Position numbers and translations under genes: made by a program | NCBI GenBank assembly: GCA_022059125.1 | Contig: JAEUWY010000016.1 | Span: 1,550,001-1,614,000 of the forward strand | Reading direction: 5' to 3' | From: Corynespora cassiicola | Taxonomy: Eukaryota > Ascomycota > Dothideomycetes > Pleosporales > Corynesporascaceae | DNA: 64,000 nucleotides | Notes under the pieces: model-generated | The model's input: only the letters and a program-made list of their open reading frames with translations | Told to the model about the DNA's origin: nothing | Databases searched by the model: none | Part shown: positions 45,727 through 57,113 of the stretch, piece after piece | Numbering within the stretch: the stretch's first letter is position 1 | Layout of the letters: each line of letters begins with the position of its first letter

Positions 45727-47595
45727 ATGGCGGACAGTATGGAGGGAGTCGTCACCGAGGGCGAGCAGCCCAAAGCCGAGAACGTTGAGCAGAAGACCAT
45801 CACTGGTAAGTTGCGCCCTCCCCACTGCTGTTTTCTACTGGCACCGGTCTTCATCGCGCGGCCTCGTACATGCTGGAAGAGCTCGCTTTACGAGTTGGCA
45901 AGGCCCCACCTGCTGCTCCTCTACTCAAGCCACAGCATCGTCCGAGCCAGGCTTCCCCACCTATAGATCATGGTGTCATTTCACTGTACCTGCCGAGAGT
46001 GCGAATCATCCTGGAGCCCGCTCCAGAGGTGTTACACATTCATGATTGCGACGCACTGTGCCGGCATCAAGTACTTATACCCGGACCAAGCTGACCCTAT
46101 CACCAAAGAGATCCGCACCAACTTCACATTACTGGAGCGGGCTGTTGCCCAGTTCGATACGCGCTTCACGCTTCGGGCTCTCCGATCAATATCGTCGCTC
46201 CGCAAAAAGCTGACGGACCGCGTGCTGTGTTCCGTCATCATCTTGACGTATTCTCCAAGCAACGCCACAGCCCGGATCCTCATCGAGGCGATTGGCATGG
46301 ATGGCTCGGCCATTCAGGCTGTTGCTGCACAATACAAGGAGGAAGTTGAGCAGAATAAGAAGAATCCTAAGGAACCCCTTCCGGAGATCGATGTCTACAT
46401 AGCCATCCTCATTCAGGTACGCACACCAAGGGACCGACTTGGCGCATGGGGCTAACGAGCACAGGTATATCTATACGATCAAGGGGACCCCGAAGAGGGT
46501 GCCGAATTCTCCGCCCAGCTTGTAGACAAGATTCGAGAGTTGAACAGGCGGACACTGGACTCTCTTGGAGCCAAAGCGTACTTTTATTTCTCCCTCTTCC
46601 ATGAGGAGCTTGATCCCAAGCCTCCATCCAAGCAGTCGCCTGTGATTTCGATCCGAGGGAAGCTGCTTGCTGGCCTCCGCAGTGCTGTTCTGCGCAAAGA
46701 TCAGGATACACAGGCTTCGGTGACGACATTACTTCTCCGTAATTACATTTCGACTGCCGATATCACCCAAGCCGACCTCCTGATTGCCCAGACACAGTTC
46801 CCCGCAAATGCTCCGAATAACCAGGTTGCAAGATATCTCTATTACTTGGGTCGCATAAGGGCCATCCAGCTATCCTACACCGAAGCCCACGAACACCTCA
46901 CGAGTGCCACGCGAAAGTCGCCGACGAACAATGTGGCAACTGGGTTCTATCAGGCTTCAATGAAGCTTCTGATTGTCGTGGAGCTGTTGATGGGCGACAT
47001 ACCCGATCGTGAGGTCTTTAGCCAACCCCGCCTTGAGCGTGCCCTGGAACCATACTTTCGCCTCGTCCAAGCTGTCCGTGTTGGTGACCTGCAAGGATTC
47101 TTGAAGATTGTCCAGACATTTACCTCGACCTTCCACAAGGACGGCACGTACACCCTGATCCTCCGTCTTCGCCAAAACGTCATCAAGACTGGTATCCGCA
47201 TGCTCTCACTTTCTTATTCTCGGATTTCGCTACGCGATATCTGCATTCGTCTGGGCCTGGAAAGCGAGGAGTCCGCTGAGTACATTGTTGCCAAGGCCAT
47301 CCGAGACGGCGTCATTGAGGCCTCGATTGATCACGAGAAGGGCTTCATGCAAACGAAGCAAGCTGGTGACATCTACGCTACGCGCGAACCGGGAGAGGCT
47401 TTTCACGAACGCATCCGAGCTTGTTTGACTCTGCACGATGAGTGTGTCAAGGCTATGCGGTACCCCATGAACCAGCACCGCCTTGAGTTGAAGAATGCGC
47501 AGGAGGCCAGGGAGCGGGAGCGAGAGCTTGCCAAGGAGATACAGGAGGGTGATATTGATGATGACGATGCTGGTGGTGACTTCGACGGTCTATAG
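45727..47595 (+). CDS. RPN3: 26S proteasome regulatory subunit RPN3
   Basis: Lid subunit (PSMD3/S3) of the 19S proteasome. Exons are 45727-45805, 46109-46416 and 46465-47595, giving 505 aa. The first intron is long (303 bp) with a weak CAAAG acceptor but a good GTAAGT donor and CTGACC branch. Joining gives ITEIRTNFTLLERAVAQFDTRFTLRALRSISSLRKKL, the expected Rpn3 start. ARYLYYLGRIRAIQLSYTEAHEHL and a PCI domain (LILRLRQNVIKTGIRMLSLSYSRISLRDICIRL) follow. A Lys/Glu/Asp-rich tail ends the protein. Confidence 0.94.
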
Positions 47596-48045
47596 ATAAG
47601 CTAGAGAGAGCATCAGCACGGGGTGCGCTTGGGTGTAAGATAGTCGAATGTTCGCTAGCGAGCATCGATAGACCAGCCCGACATTGAATTGGACGAAGAC
47701 AAATTAATGAAGTATGATCAATGTGACTTTGCACTCGTTTACATTTTCCCGAGGAAAATCAGGAGCGCGGCATAGGTAAAAACATGGGTATTTATTGGGG
47801 AACAAGGGTGGAGCACGATGATCCAAATTGGTTCGCTTCACTGTTCAAGACAAGATTTATGAAGTCTCCAGGCAGACTAAAAAAAACAAAAAAAACAGCT
47901 GCGCTTGTTTACAGTGTATATGTAGTATTTTATTCAGAGAAACCAGTCTCTGTTCTCAGCAACGACAAGAGTAATAAAAAAAAGGCCAGAACGTCAAAGG
48001 CCAGGAGTGCCTATATAAACAAAAATAAGAGAGGTTGGGTCGTTA
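47596..48045. other. Convergent intergenic region RPN3 / AVO2
   Basis: 450 bp, AT-rich with A-runs (for example 47880-47898). No supported gene. Confidence 0.55.
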
Positions 48046-49004
48046 CTAGTCACCGCTGCCAGCTCGAGGCCTTGTGCCATCGGAAAAGCCCCAGCCCGCA
48101 TGTCTCCCCTCGGTGGGGGTCATGGCTCTCCGACGCTCAACAGGACTCCAGTCCATCCCGGGCGCGGGCAAGCCGGCAATAGCAGCATCGTCTCTCGCTC
48201 GCTGTCGGTCCCCAGACACACGAGGGTCAGCACTTCCAGCTAGAGATTGTTCGTCGGTGACCAGCCTGACGCCGGCGGTACGCTGGCGCTCCCTTTCCCG
48301 CATCTCCCGCTTTCCTTCTGCCTTCTTCTTCTCAAACTCGATGATGAGGGTACTAAAGTACGTCTCGGCAGCCGGGGTGGCCGAATAATGCACCGGAGTC
48401 CACGAGTAGGCGTTCTGGGCCAAGGGATTGGCGCCGTACTGCAACAGCATCCTCAGTGCCTTGAGCTCCCCCGCTGCACTCGCATGGTGCAACGCCGTGT
48501 TGCCGGACTTGTCGTATGTGGCCAAGATGGAGGGAGCATGTAGCAGCAGCGTGGGTATCAGGTGTAGCGTGCCGGTTCCGGATTTGCATGCCAACATTAG
48601 AGCGTCCAGGCCCGTCTTGTTCTGCCAGGGGATGCATTCGGGGAACCGCTTCGCGAGCATGACGCCCATGTCCTCTTTACCTGCGATTGCGGCGAGCATG
48701 AGGGGTGTTTCGAAATCGTTGTTGCGCGAGACTATTTCCGACTCGTGGCCTGCGTCTATGAGGAACTCCTGTGGTCGTTTTGTCAGTCAGGCCAAGGGAA
48801 GCGTCGGTGGGGGTGGGGACACACGGCGACCTGAGTGAAGCCATTCTTGGCGGCCAGGTGTAGAGACGTGTTGCTCTTGTCTTCGAAGTCGGGGTTGCGG
48901 AGGTAGTTGGGATTGTTGCGCACGATGCGCTTCACGAGCGAAAGGTCATTCAGGAGAATGGCACGGCGTAGACGTCTCGGCACGTCAATCCTAGGTGCAA
49001 TCAT
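48046..49004 (-). CDS. AVO2: Ankyrin-repeat protein, TORC2 subunit AVO2-like
   Basis: Probable non-essential TOR complex 2 component. Exons (minus) are 49004-48825 and 48768-48046 with a 56-bp intron, giving 300 aa. The start MIAPRIDVPRRLRRAIL is the first usable Met. A GTGAGT/CACCTAG pair just upstream (49051-48991) could remove a 5'-UTR intron but yields no in-frame ATG. Four to five ankyrin units: LVKRIVRNNPNYLRNPDFEDKSNTSLHLAAKNG, ETPLMLAAIAG, KTGLDALMLACKSG, GNTALHHASAAGELKALRMLLQYGANP and SWTPVHYSATPAAE. A charged region and a DWSPVERRRAMTPTEGR tail complete the fungal form. Confidence 0.82.
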
Positions 49005-49586
49005 CAGCGACGACGAGAGTGAGGGGTTGCACTCTCTCTGTTGGCCAAACTCACATTTTGACGGTACGAAAAGCGCATCATGAGTGCGGTAGCATGGAGC
49101 AGTTATTGTTGGAAGCAAGTGGTTCGGTGCGGGGAGGCGCGGAGGTCCGAGCGGGCGGAGCTACCTACTGTGTAGGTATGGGACCGTGGATCCGCGGGAC
49201 CATTGACCGGCTCATACCGAACGAGGCAAAGCGCGTGCATGGCTGTATGGTGGGGCTCGCCCGGGCACACGATTACCCATGTCCGTATCCTTGCGCCAAC
49301 ACCTTAGTGCCTCGAGCAGTCAAGGTGAGTCTGGACAAGCAGGTTCCAAAGAGTCATCGAGCTAGCTAAGTCGCAGTGTCGTTTGAAACATGATGCTTGA
49401 TATAATACTAATAATAAAACAAAGGGCTACGTCCAAAAGGGTCTACATGCCAGCTCTAGAGAATGCAATGGTACAAAAAAAAGAAAGACAGGCAGGCAGA
49501 CAGAGAGACAGGCACGGGCTGCCCCATCCAGGGAGCGACATGGTCCTGGCCTTTGCGTCATCCCATGTCAACTTCTTCCGAGCTTC
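49005..49586. other. Intergenic AVO2 upstream / GH128 3' flank
   Basis: 582 bp with no supported gene. An ATAATACTAATAATAAAAC stretch near 49400 lies in the GH128 3' flank. Confidence 0.55.
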
Positions 49587-50439
49587 TCAGATGGATGAGT
49601 AGGCTTCACCGAGGCTGGTCAGACCGTCACTTCCACCGTTAACCAAGACTCCCGGTGCAGCCCACTGATAGGCGTAATGAGTGATCCACTTGGTCTCGTC
49701 GAGCCATGGAAGGACCTCCTGCAAAAACTTCTCGGCATCGCCATCGACGGGCGCGAATTCCGTGAGCCAGACATTCTTGCCACCAGACGCCTCGTGGATG
49801 TCGTTCAGGTGCTTCTTAAAGTACTCGATGTTGTTGGCAGAGTCATACCAGTGGGCGTTGACAAAGTCAATCTTGCAGTCGCTGCATCCCTCGAGGAAGG
49901 CCTTCAGGTAAGGTATACCCATCGGCATGCCGTTGTCAGCCTTGACCCCGTTGGTGACAGCCGGAGCTCCAATCTTGAGATCCGGGTGCTTCTCAGCAAT
50001 AGGCTGGACCCACTTCTTGTGGGCTGCAACAGTCGCACCGACGTCCTGCATGCACGAGCCACCGCCACTGTACCAGTCAGAGAGTGCACTCTTCAAGATG
50101 CTCAAGGCAAACTTACCCGCACTGGTCAGGTTCATTGAAGCTGAATATGTGAGTGGCGCCCTCCTTGATGGACTTTTCAACATTGTCATTCCACCTGTCC
50201 GTGTGCACGGCAAGGTCGCTGTGGAGCATGGGAACGAATTTGAGATCTGGGTCTGCACCCTCATTTCTGAGACTGTCCCAGTTGTACATCCAAGAAACCT
50301 TCTCCTTAGGGAACAACTTGGTCAAAGATCCGTCGTTGTATGCGAGACCACGCTTCCCTTTAGATTCGCGTGCCTTGATGGGCGAAGCGCCAACGAGAGT
50401 GGATGCCGCCAGGGCGAGTGCAAGTGTAGACTTGATCAT
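49587..50439 (-). CDS. Secreted GH128 (Asl1-like) glycosyl hydrolase
   Basis: Predicted extracellular or wall-bound beta-glucanase of the GH128/Asl1 family, acting on beta-1,3-glucan. Exons (minus) are 50439-50117 and 50067-49587 with a 49-bp intron, giving 267 aa. Signal peptide MIKSTLALALAASTLVGA with a KAR-type processing site soon after. Catalytic pair: E103 in FSFNEPDQC (acid/base) and E210 in VWLTEFAP (nucleophile), both present. GLAYND at the mature N-terminus, APAVTN, DFVNAHWYD and HYAYQW fit the barrel strands. No binding module or GPI signal. Confidence 0.88.
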
Positions 50440-51312
50440 GTTTTCCCCGAGAGAAAAAAAACGAACTTGATGGAAATTATGAAGTATGAGAGGACAAGGT
50501 TGGAATTGGCGCGTCAAAAATGAATGGCAGGTAAAGGAAAGAATGGATAGAAGTGTGGGATCTGGCACTGCCGATGAGGAAAGGAAAGTTTGTAAACTTT
50601 TCAGTTAAATACAATCACCCTGGAATGAGGCGAGCAACATATCACCCGGCCATTACATGTGGTGCGGAGTAAACAGCCACCACTTCGCCGCTGCGGCGCC
50701 GGAAGGCGTGGCGGCGGACATTGGCGCAGTCATTATTCGTCGGACGCGAGAGTGTTGCTCCTCGTATTGACGGGGAACATGGCAAACAAGGCTTTGCCTA
50801 TGGTCCACAGTGTAGATTGTCGAGCGTTCAGCGCACTGAGCTATGTCGGACTTCCGCTTGGTTGCTCACTCCGACGCTCCAATCTCCGTGCCCAGTTGGG
50901 GACCGGACGACCAAACGAAACACAGTGAGCCGAGCAGGCCAAGGACATTTCGACATCTGCTCCGATTTGTTTCGGAACGGAGCGAAGCGCATGTGAGATG
51001 GAATGTAATCGGGAAGCAACTCATCCACTGGAGGGTGAGGTCCACGGGCTATCGATATCTTCCGTCTTCCCTTTTGGGGTTGGCGTGACACGTGCTGCAT
51101 CGCTCACTGCCCACCCTTTCCAAGGTTGACACCTTAGGCAGACGCTTCCTTGTGTCTTGGTCAACCAGCCTCTGAAGATGGAGTCCAATGCCTAAAGCTA
51201 TATGTTAACTTTTTTTAGTCAGTTCCTAGTGCTATTGCCTAGATTACAGCAACGTTGTTACAGTAAAGATTAACTAGTCAACTTGAAATGCTAAGACACT
51301 ATACATGTAAAA
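50440..51312. other. Intergenic, left part of the decayed island
   Basis: 873 bp with no supported gene. Base composition becomes AT-richer from about 51180. Confidence 0.5.
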
Positions 51313-51930
51313 CTAGACAGGTATATCAGGTAGCGTTTGAGAATATCTTGGAGGCTTGTTAATTTCCTTCAAATGGTCTCCATTCAATTGTTTCATGGCC
51401 TTCCCTAGCCCCTCGTGGCTGTAGTCCTTCTCGTTTCACATGTCCTTGTGGTACTTTACTTTACCCTCTGCATCCATTGTCAAGGTCACCAAAGAGTCGA
51501 CTGCTTTGGAAAAGGGCAGAGTGTTAGGAATATACTCCTGCCTCAACCTAAATACAATCTTACTGGGTGTAGTCGGAAACAAATTCAGACGCATAGACTT
51601 CTATGTCTTCCCCGCTTCCTGATTTTGCGATATTGGCTTCGAGTTTGAGGGGTTAGGCTCGTAGTCCATGCCGGCAGAACTGTTCTTCGATGGCTCTGCA
51701 TGTCCCGTCAAGGACTCTGGATTGGGATGAGGTTCGTACTCATTCTGCAGTCGCTGGCCGATAAGGTGAGACGAGGGCATGTCTTGGGCAAAAGATTTAC
51801 TATGAGGTAGAGCAAATATCTCATAATGTAATCCAACAACAATATTCTAGACATTCTTTATTATTATCTCGACGAAGTGGTGCCATCGATCCGTCATCTT
51901 CTTGATTGTGTAGATCTGCTTTGACGGCAT
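51313..51930 (-). pseudogene. Decayed conserved fungal gene, one frame with three stops
   Basis: One reading frame runs 206 codons from ATG 51930 to a stop at 51313. It is broken only by TAG (51849-51847), TAG (51603-51601) and TGA (51438-51436). Each is one transition from a sense codon (CAG, CAG, TGG). Protein-like text on both sides of each stop includes IYTIKKMTDRWHHFV, SHLIGQRLQNEYEPHPNPE, VDSLVTLTMDAEGKVKYHKDM and NEKDYSHEGLG. The family is not recognised. The frame may extend upstream in further decayed exons (to about 52100). No frameshift is visible, so decay is by point mutation only. Confidence 0.65.
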
Positions 51931-52455
51931 AAAAAATTGTATACTACAGACATGTAAGAAATACACAGATCAAGCCTCATTGATTTCCTCTAGAAGCCAT
52001 ACAAGAGAAGTCACAATCGTATAGCCGTGGTGCAATCTATACTTGGTATCGTGACTCGGCGTAGTTTGGTAAGCAGATACAAGAGCGAAGCCATGAGCCT
52101 TACTTGTTCTTTGAGGTATATTGCTCTAATGTTATTGATATATTTAACCTCCAAACTGATACTCTGAACACGGGGAATGGCAAAAGCGAGCAGCCGAAGA
52201 ATGAAGCTGGCTGCATTCAGTCTGAACGTAGCCAGTTTCCATGGTAGGCCACTTCCCTCATTTCGTTATGTAATAGAAATGCTATGTTATTATGTTTGGT
52301 ATGCTCAATATGTACTTTGGTCAACACCCGAAATTGGGCAAAGACATGTATCCTGTCGTGATGAGTGGTGGGTAGCGGACACAGGAAAAGGACATACCCG
52401 AAAACCGTATCTGAAAAAGCAACAACAGCCGAGTGGCGTGTGGAAAAAACCCCTC
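51931..52455. other. AT-richer spacer between two decayed genes
   Basis: 525 bp. The minus strand of 51931-52080 reads as diffuse protein-like fragments that may be upstream exons of the first pseudogene. No intact gene. Confidence 0.4.
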
Positions 52456-52851
52456 CTAGTATCGTCCTTTGCTCACGCTTCTCCTCTCATCCACAAAGCT
52501 ACCTCTGCTGTCCCTGAAGTCTACGTCGCGGACCCGACTGACGCTCCTTCTGGTCACACTGCGCCGGGGCTCTTCGTAGTATTCAATCTCTCTAGCAACC
52601 GGTCTCGAGCGTCTGAGATCACGTCAGCTTTGCTGTGGCCGGTAGCGGTGCACCGACCTATGTTCCACCACCCTAGGTGTGTCACTCAAGCTAGCAGATG
52701 ACTGTCTGTATTCACGGTATGAGGTGGTAGAACCCCTTGGCAAGCGCACGACGCCGGGTGGTGGGTGGGCCGAGTACCTCGAGCGATGGGGAGGAGGATC
52801 TAGAACGCCTCGGGTACGGTCTATGGTTGGGGTCGTGGTAAAGAGACACAT
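52456..52851 (-). pseudogene. Arg/Ser-rich small gene with one in-frame stop
   Basis: 132-codon frame from ATG 52851 to TAG 52456, interrupted only by TGA at 52626-52624 (one C-to-T step from CGA). Composition is the same on both sides: Arg/Ser/Tyr-rich before (RSRYSAHPPPG, SYREYRQSSAS, RVVEHRSVHRYRP) and after (RDLRRSRPVAREIEYYEEPRRS, RRSVSRVRDVDFRDSRG). Function unknown. An alternative is an intron ending at the CTGACGTGATCTCAG that spans the stop, which would make it an intact gene. Confidence 0.5.
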
Positions 52852-53355
52852 GGTGGTTTCGCGTATCCCAGATGGGGATTACTGGGGTAATAAGTAAAGA
52901 TATGATTGGCCTCGAGCAATTGGAAGGTTACAGAGAAGATCTTCGCGAGGGACTTGTGGAGTTTAAGAGCACAAAATGGGATGAGCGGAGCCGGGTGGCA
53001 TAAGAACGAGGCGGCAGGTTAGGTGCTCGAGCAAGCGGACAAGCATGGAATGGGTCTGGATGACGTCGGCCAAGACCAAATAATTTGTTCGAGGGTTGTG
53101 GCAGGCCACTTCATGACCACTCCACCTGCTAGAGTGGTACCTTTTATGGGCCATAAACCTTGGTACAGACATTGGAGAGTCTACTGGAAAAGAAGACGCA
53201 GAAGAAGCGCGGTACTGTTCAAGCACGTCGAACCCAAAAGGAAAATGAAATGTGATTCGAGTGCAGATGTGACTGTAGGCGTATGTTGCTGCGCCACGCG
53301 ACGAACTCTTACCCTCGTACTATACATGCTCTAGTCTACACTATGGTACAGGCCA
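52852..53355. other. Intergenic, right end of the decayed island
   Basis: 504 bp with no supported gene. The 103-codon plus-strand frame at 53023-53334 has no family features. Confidence 0.5.
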
Positions 53356-54647
53356 TCACGGCTTTGGGGCCTTGTCGGAATGGTCGAATTGGGCCTTGCC
53401 ACCCTGGACGGTGGCATAGCGCACCTTGATACCGCTGTCTGCCGCCGCTTGAGAAGCAACGGGTGTCGGCGAGGCCTGAGGAACGTCTTCGATTTCCTTG
53501 ATCTCCTCGCGGATCTTGCGCGAGACGGCATCCTGGAGTGCGCCCGGGGGGCTGTCGGCTATCTCGTCGACGTCTTTTAGGCTTAGGACGTCACTGATGC
53601 GCGATGCACGGGACTGGAGGAGCATGGTGGTGGGGCCTTCGAATCGGAGGAAGAGCTAGAGCTTGTTAGGCGGTAGGGTCAGGGGAGGCGGGGGAGACTG
53701 CTAACATACACGATCGCCCCAGATGGAGCGGCGGAGCCAGGTCTTGAGCGTGTGGGAGACGGAGGCCAGGGTCCTCCATGCAGGCGTCTCGGCCATGACG
53801 CGGAAGAAGCGGATCCTCTGCACGAGGGAGCCAAAGCCCAGGTCCGGAACCTGGAAGCGCATGTTGGACGACTTGAAGCGGAAGGGGAGCGGCGGGCTCG
53901 CGGCAACCGTGTAGGCCACGACGTTGCTGTACACAGAGTGGTCAGCCGGGAGGACATACGGGCGGGGAAGGGGCAGGCGGCGTACCTGGGATGGGCGACA
54001 TAGCTCTCGCCGGCCTTGAGCTGTACCTGGTAGATCTGGCCGTTGCCGGCGAGAGCGAGCAGGCCGCGACCGGTGACGCGGGTATTGCCCCAGTGGGCCA
54101 GGCCCAGCTTCACGTTGTACTGCGGGCGGAGCGAGAGCGAGTGACCGGTCCAGGCCAGCAGGGTTTGCCGCTGGGCAAGCAGCCAGTCCTGGCGGCCATC
54201 GAGGTGTACCGTGACAATGGACGAGATGGGCGACTTGGGGGAGACGAGGGCGGTGATAGGGCTGGTGGCCGACACGCGCTGATACAGAAACGGGATGCCG
54301 ACGGGGGCGCGCCGGATGGGCTCGAGCAGCGACAGCGACGACAGCGTGTTCTCGGCCTTGCCGCTGAGGCCCACAAGGGTGCCGCGGCGGGTGAAGAGCG
54401 TCTGCGAGGCGGCGAGCGTCACGGACAGCAGCGAGAAGGGTGAGCCGACCACGTCGAAGCGGGCGTCCGGGGGCGGGCTGGGGGCGGCCGACGGGCTCAG
54501 GTGCACGCGCTGGTCGGTGGTGGCGGGGGCCGTCGAGGCGCTCGTGGCCGTGATGCTGATATGGCGAGCGCGGGGTGCGGCTCTGGCTCTGGCGGCGGCT
54601 GTGGCGCGCGCAACACAGGCCCAGGGCGAGGCAGCCGGTCGCAGCAT
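53356..54647 (-). CDS. AIM24: Mitochondrial inner-membrane protein AIM24
   Basis: Inner-membrane protein needed for MICOS integrity and respiratory chain content. Exons (minus) are 54647-53986, 53926-53710 and 53655-53356 (introns of 59 and 54 bp), giving 392 aa. The Met at 54647 starts an Ala/Arg-rich presequence ([22 protein letters not shown]). The AIM24 core: [47 protein letters not shown]-like [32 protein letters not shown] across intron 1, and [21 protein letters not shown] across intron 2. Much longer overlapping minus-strand frames running into ATM1 are shadows of GC-rich sequence. Confidence 0.92.
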
Positions 54648-54906
54648 GGCGGTGCCTGTCAATTGGCTCGCGGGAGCATGTGGTGGGTGGTGGGTGGTGG
54701 TGGTGGTGGTGGCAGCGAGGGCGAGGGCGCCGCCGTGGTGTTGACGGCCGGTGCGTGCAAACGCCGCAAACTCTGGCCATGACGCCGCCGCCCCAGGCAT
54801 TGCGTGCCCACCGCCCGCCATTGAGCCATCCACGGCGCCCTTGTGCCACCTCCCCCCTCTCGCCCTCCTCCTCGAGCCATGCTCTGCTGAACATGCAAAG
54901 CCCGCC
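54648..54906. promoter_or_regulatory. Shared AIM24/ATM1 divergent promoter
   Basis: 259 bp between two starts, with a TGGTGG-type repeat at 54680-54712. It must serve two mitochondrial genes. Confidence 0.6.
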
Positions 54907-57113
54907 ATGCTGATACCGCCCCTCGCTCGTGCCGCCTGCCGGCCGGGCCTCTGCACCCGCCTGCGCCCGCACCCCCTCCGCTGCGCCGCCCGCGTCTTCA
55001 CCACCAGCCCGCACCACAGGAAGAATGCCCATGGCCAGCGGCCAGCGGCGGCCGCCACCGCCGCGAAGCCCAAACCCAAGCCCGATCCGCTGCTCGCCGA
55101 GCAGACGTTGTCCAGCAAGGAGCAGCGCAAGGCTGACTGGGCCATCATGAGGGAGATGTCGCGATACCTGTGGCCCAAGGACAACCTGGGCACACGCCTC
55201 AGGGTCGGCCTGTCCGTGGGCCTGCTCGTGGGCGCCAAGCTGCTCAACGTCCAGGTGCCCTTCTATTTCAAGAGCATAGTCGACTCCATGAACATTGACT
55301 TCGTCGCTCTCGGCGGCACTGCCTGGACCGTGGCTGGTTCCATGATCGTGGCCTATGGCGTGACCCGCATCAGCGCAACCGTCTTCCAGGAAGTCCGCAA
55401 TGCCGTCTTTGCCAGCGTCGCCCAGAAAGCAATTCGTAAAGTGGCCTGCAGTGTCTACGAGCATCTGCTGAGACTTGACCTTAGCTTCCACCTTTCCCGC
55501 CAGACGGGAGGTCTAACTAGAGCAATTGACCGCGGCACAAAGGGAATCAGCTTCTTGCTGACCTCCATGGTCTTCCACATCTTCCCCACCGCCCTGGAGA
55601 TTTCGCTGGTCTGCGGCATTCTGGTGAACACCGCCTGCCTGTCCACTTGCTGCCCCGGCCTATGCTGACCGTTCTAGACCTACCAATATGGCGCCCAGTT
55701 CGCTCTCATCACCGGCGCCACCATGGCCGCATATTCTGCCTTCACCATCCTGACAACGTCATGGCGCACAAAGTTCCGCAAGCAAGCCAACGCTGCCGAC
55801 AACAAGGCTGCCACCGTGGCCGTAGACTCTCTCATCAACTACGAAGCCGTCAAGGTATCTCTGCACACACCGGCCCCGTCCCTCGGCCTCGTCGCTGACC
55901 CTCCCAGTACTTCAACAATGAGAAATTCGAGGTTGGCCGCTACGACAAGGCCCTCCAGGCCTACGAGAAAGCCTCCATCAAAGTCGCTACCTCGCTCGCC
56001 TTCCTCAACTCTGGTCAGAACATCATCTTCTCCAGCGCCTTGACTGCCATGATGTATCTCGCTGCCAATGGTGTCGCCAACGGCCAGCTCACCGTCGGAG
56101 ACCTTGTCATGGTTAATCAGCTGGTCTTCCAGCTCTCTGTCCCGCTGAACTTCCTCGGCTCTGTCTACCGTGAACTTCGCCAGAGTCTTTTGGATATGGA
56201 GACGCTCTTCAACCTCCAAAAGGTCAACGTCGCTGTCAAAGATAAGCCAGACGCGAAGCCTCTCCTTTTGACCAAAGGAGAAATCAAGTTTGAAAACGTT
56301 ACTTTTGGATACCGCCCTGATCGACCTATCCTCAAGAACCTCAGCCTCACCATTCCGGCCGGAAAGAAGGTCGCTGTTGTAGGCCCTAGTGGGTGTGGAA
56401 AATCCACTATACTTCGGCTCCTGTTCCGCTATTACGACGTCCAAGAGGGCCGCATTTTGATCGACGGTCAGGATATTCGTAACGTGAGCATTGAAACTTT
56501 GCGGAAGGCAATAGGCGTAGTACCTCAGGACACACCCCTCTTCAACAACACCATCGAACATAATATCCGCTATGGAAATTTGGAGGCGACACAAGAACAG
56601 GTCGTGGAGGCAGCCAGACGAGCCCATATCCATGACACAATTGGCCTCTTCCCAGATGGCTACCAGACCATGGTTGGTGAACGTGGCATGATGATTTCCG
56701 GCGGAGAAAAGCAACGTCTAGCCGTATCTCGTCTGATCCTAAAGGACCCACCCCTTCTTTTCTTTGACGAAGCTGTAAGTATTCCTCCGTCTTGCCTTGA
56801 TTCTTTTTTCACTGACGTGTTACAGACGTCTGCGCTAGACACGCACACGGAACAAGCCCTCCTTTCGCATATCAATTCCATTCTCAAAGAAAAGCGCCGG
56901 ACCTCCGTCTTCATTGCCCATCGGCTCCGTACCATCTACGACTGTGATCTGATCATTGTCTTGCGAGCTGGTAGTGTTGCTGAAAGTGGGACCCATGACC
57001 AGTTAGTTGACCGCGCAGGATTATATTCCGAGCTTTGGAGTACCCAAGAAACGCTTTTTGCTGGTGCAGTGGAGGAGGGCAAAGAGGAGACGCCCGAAGA
57101 AACCAAGAGGTAG
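54907..57113 (+). CDS. ATM1: Mitochondrial ABC transporter ATM1 (Fe-S export)
   Basis: Half-size inner-membrane ABC exporter of a glutathione/sulfur compound needed for cytosolic Fe-S cluster assembly. Exons are 54907-55623, 55678-55854, 55908-56774 and 56826-57113 (introns of 51-54 bp), giving 682 aa. Presequence to about residue 40, then the transmembrane part ([42 protein letters not shown] joined across intron 2). Nucleotide-binding domain: Walker [10 protein letters not shown] near 457, signature ISGGEKQR near 562, Walker B LLFFDEATSALD restored by splicing intron 3, and H-loop IAHRL near 618. All catalytic motifs are intact. Confidence 0.97.

Noticed and set aside
52177..52701. 174-codon plus-strand frame
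   Set aside because: It lies antisense to the Arg/Ser-rich decayed gene, whose minus-strand frame is far more protein-like.
53679..55491. Two minus-strand frames of 522 and 596 codons across AIM24 and ATM1
   Set aside because: They run antisense through the well-supported ATM1 first exon and the shared promoter. Only the parts matching AIM24 exons have family motifs; the rest is GC-rich shadow.
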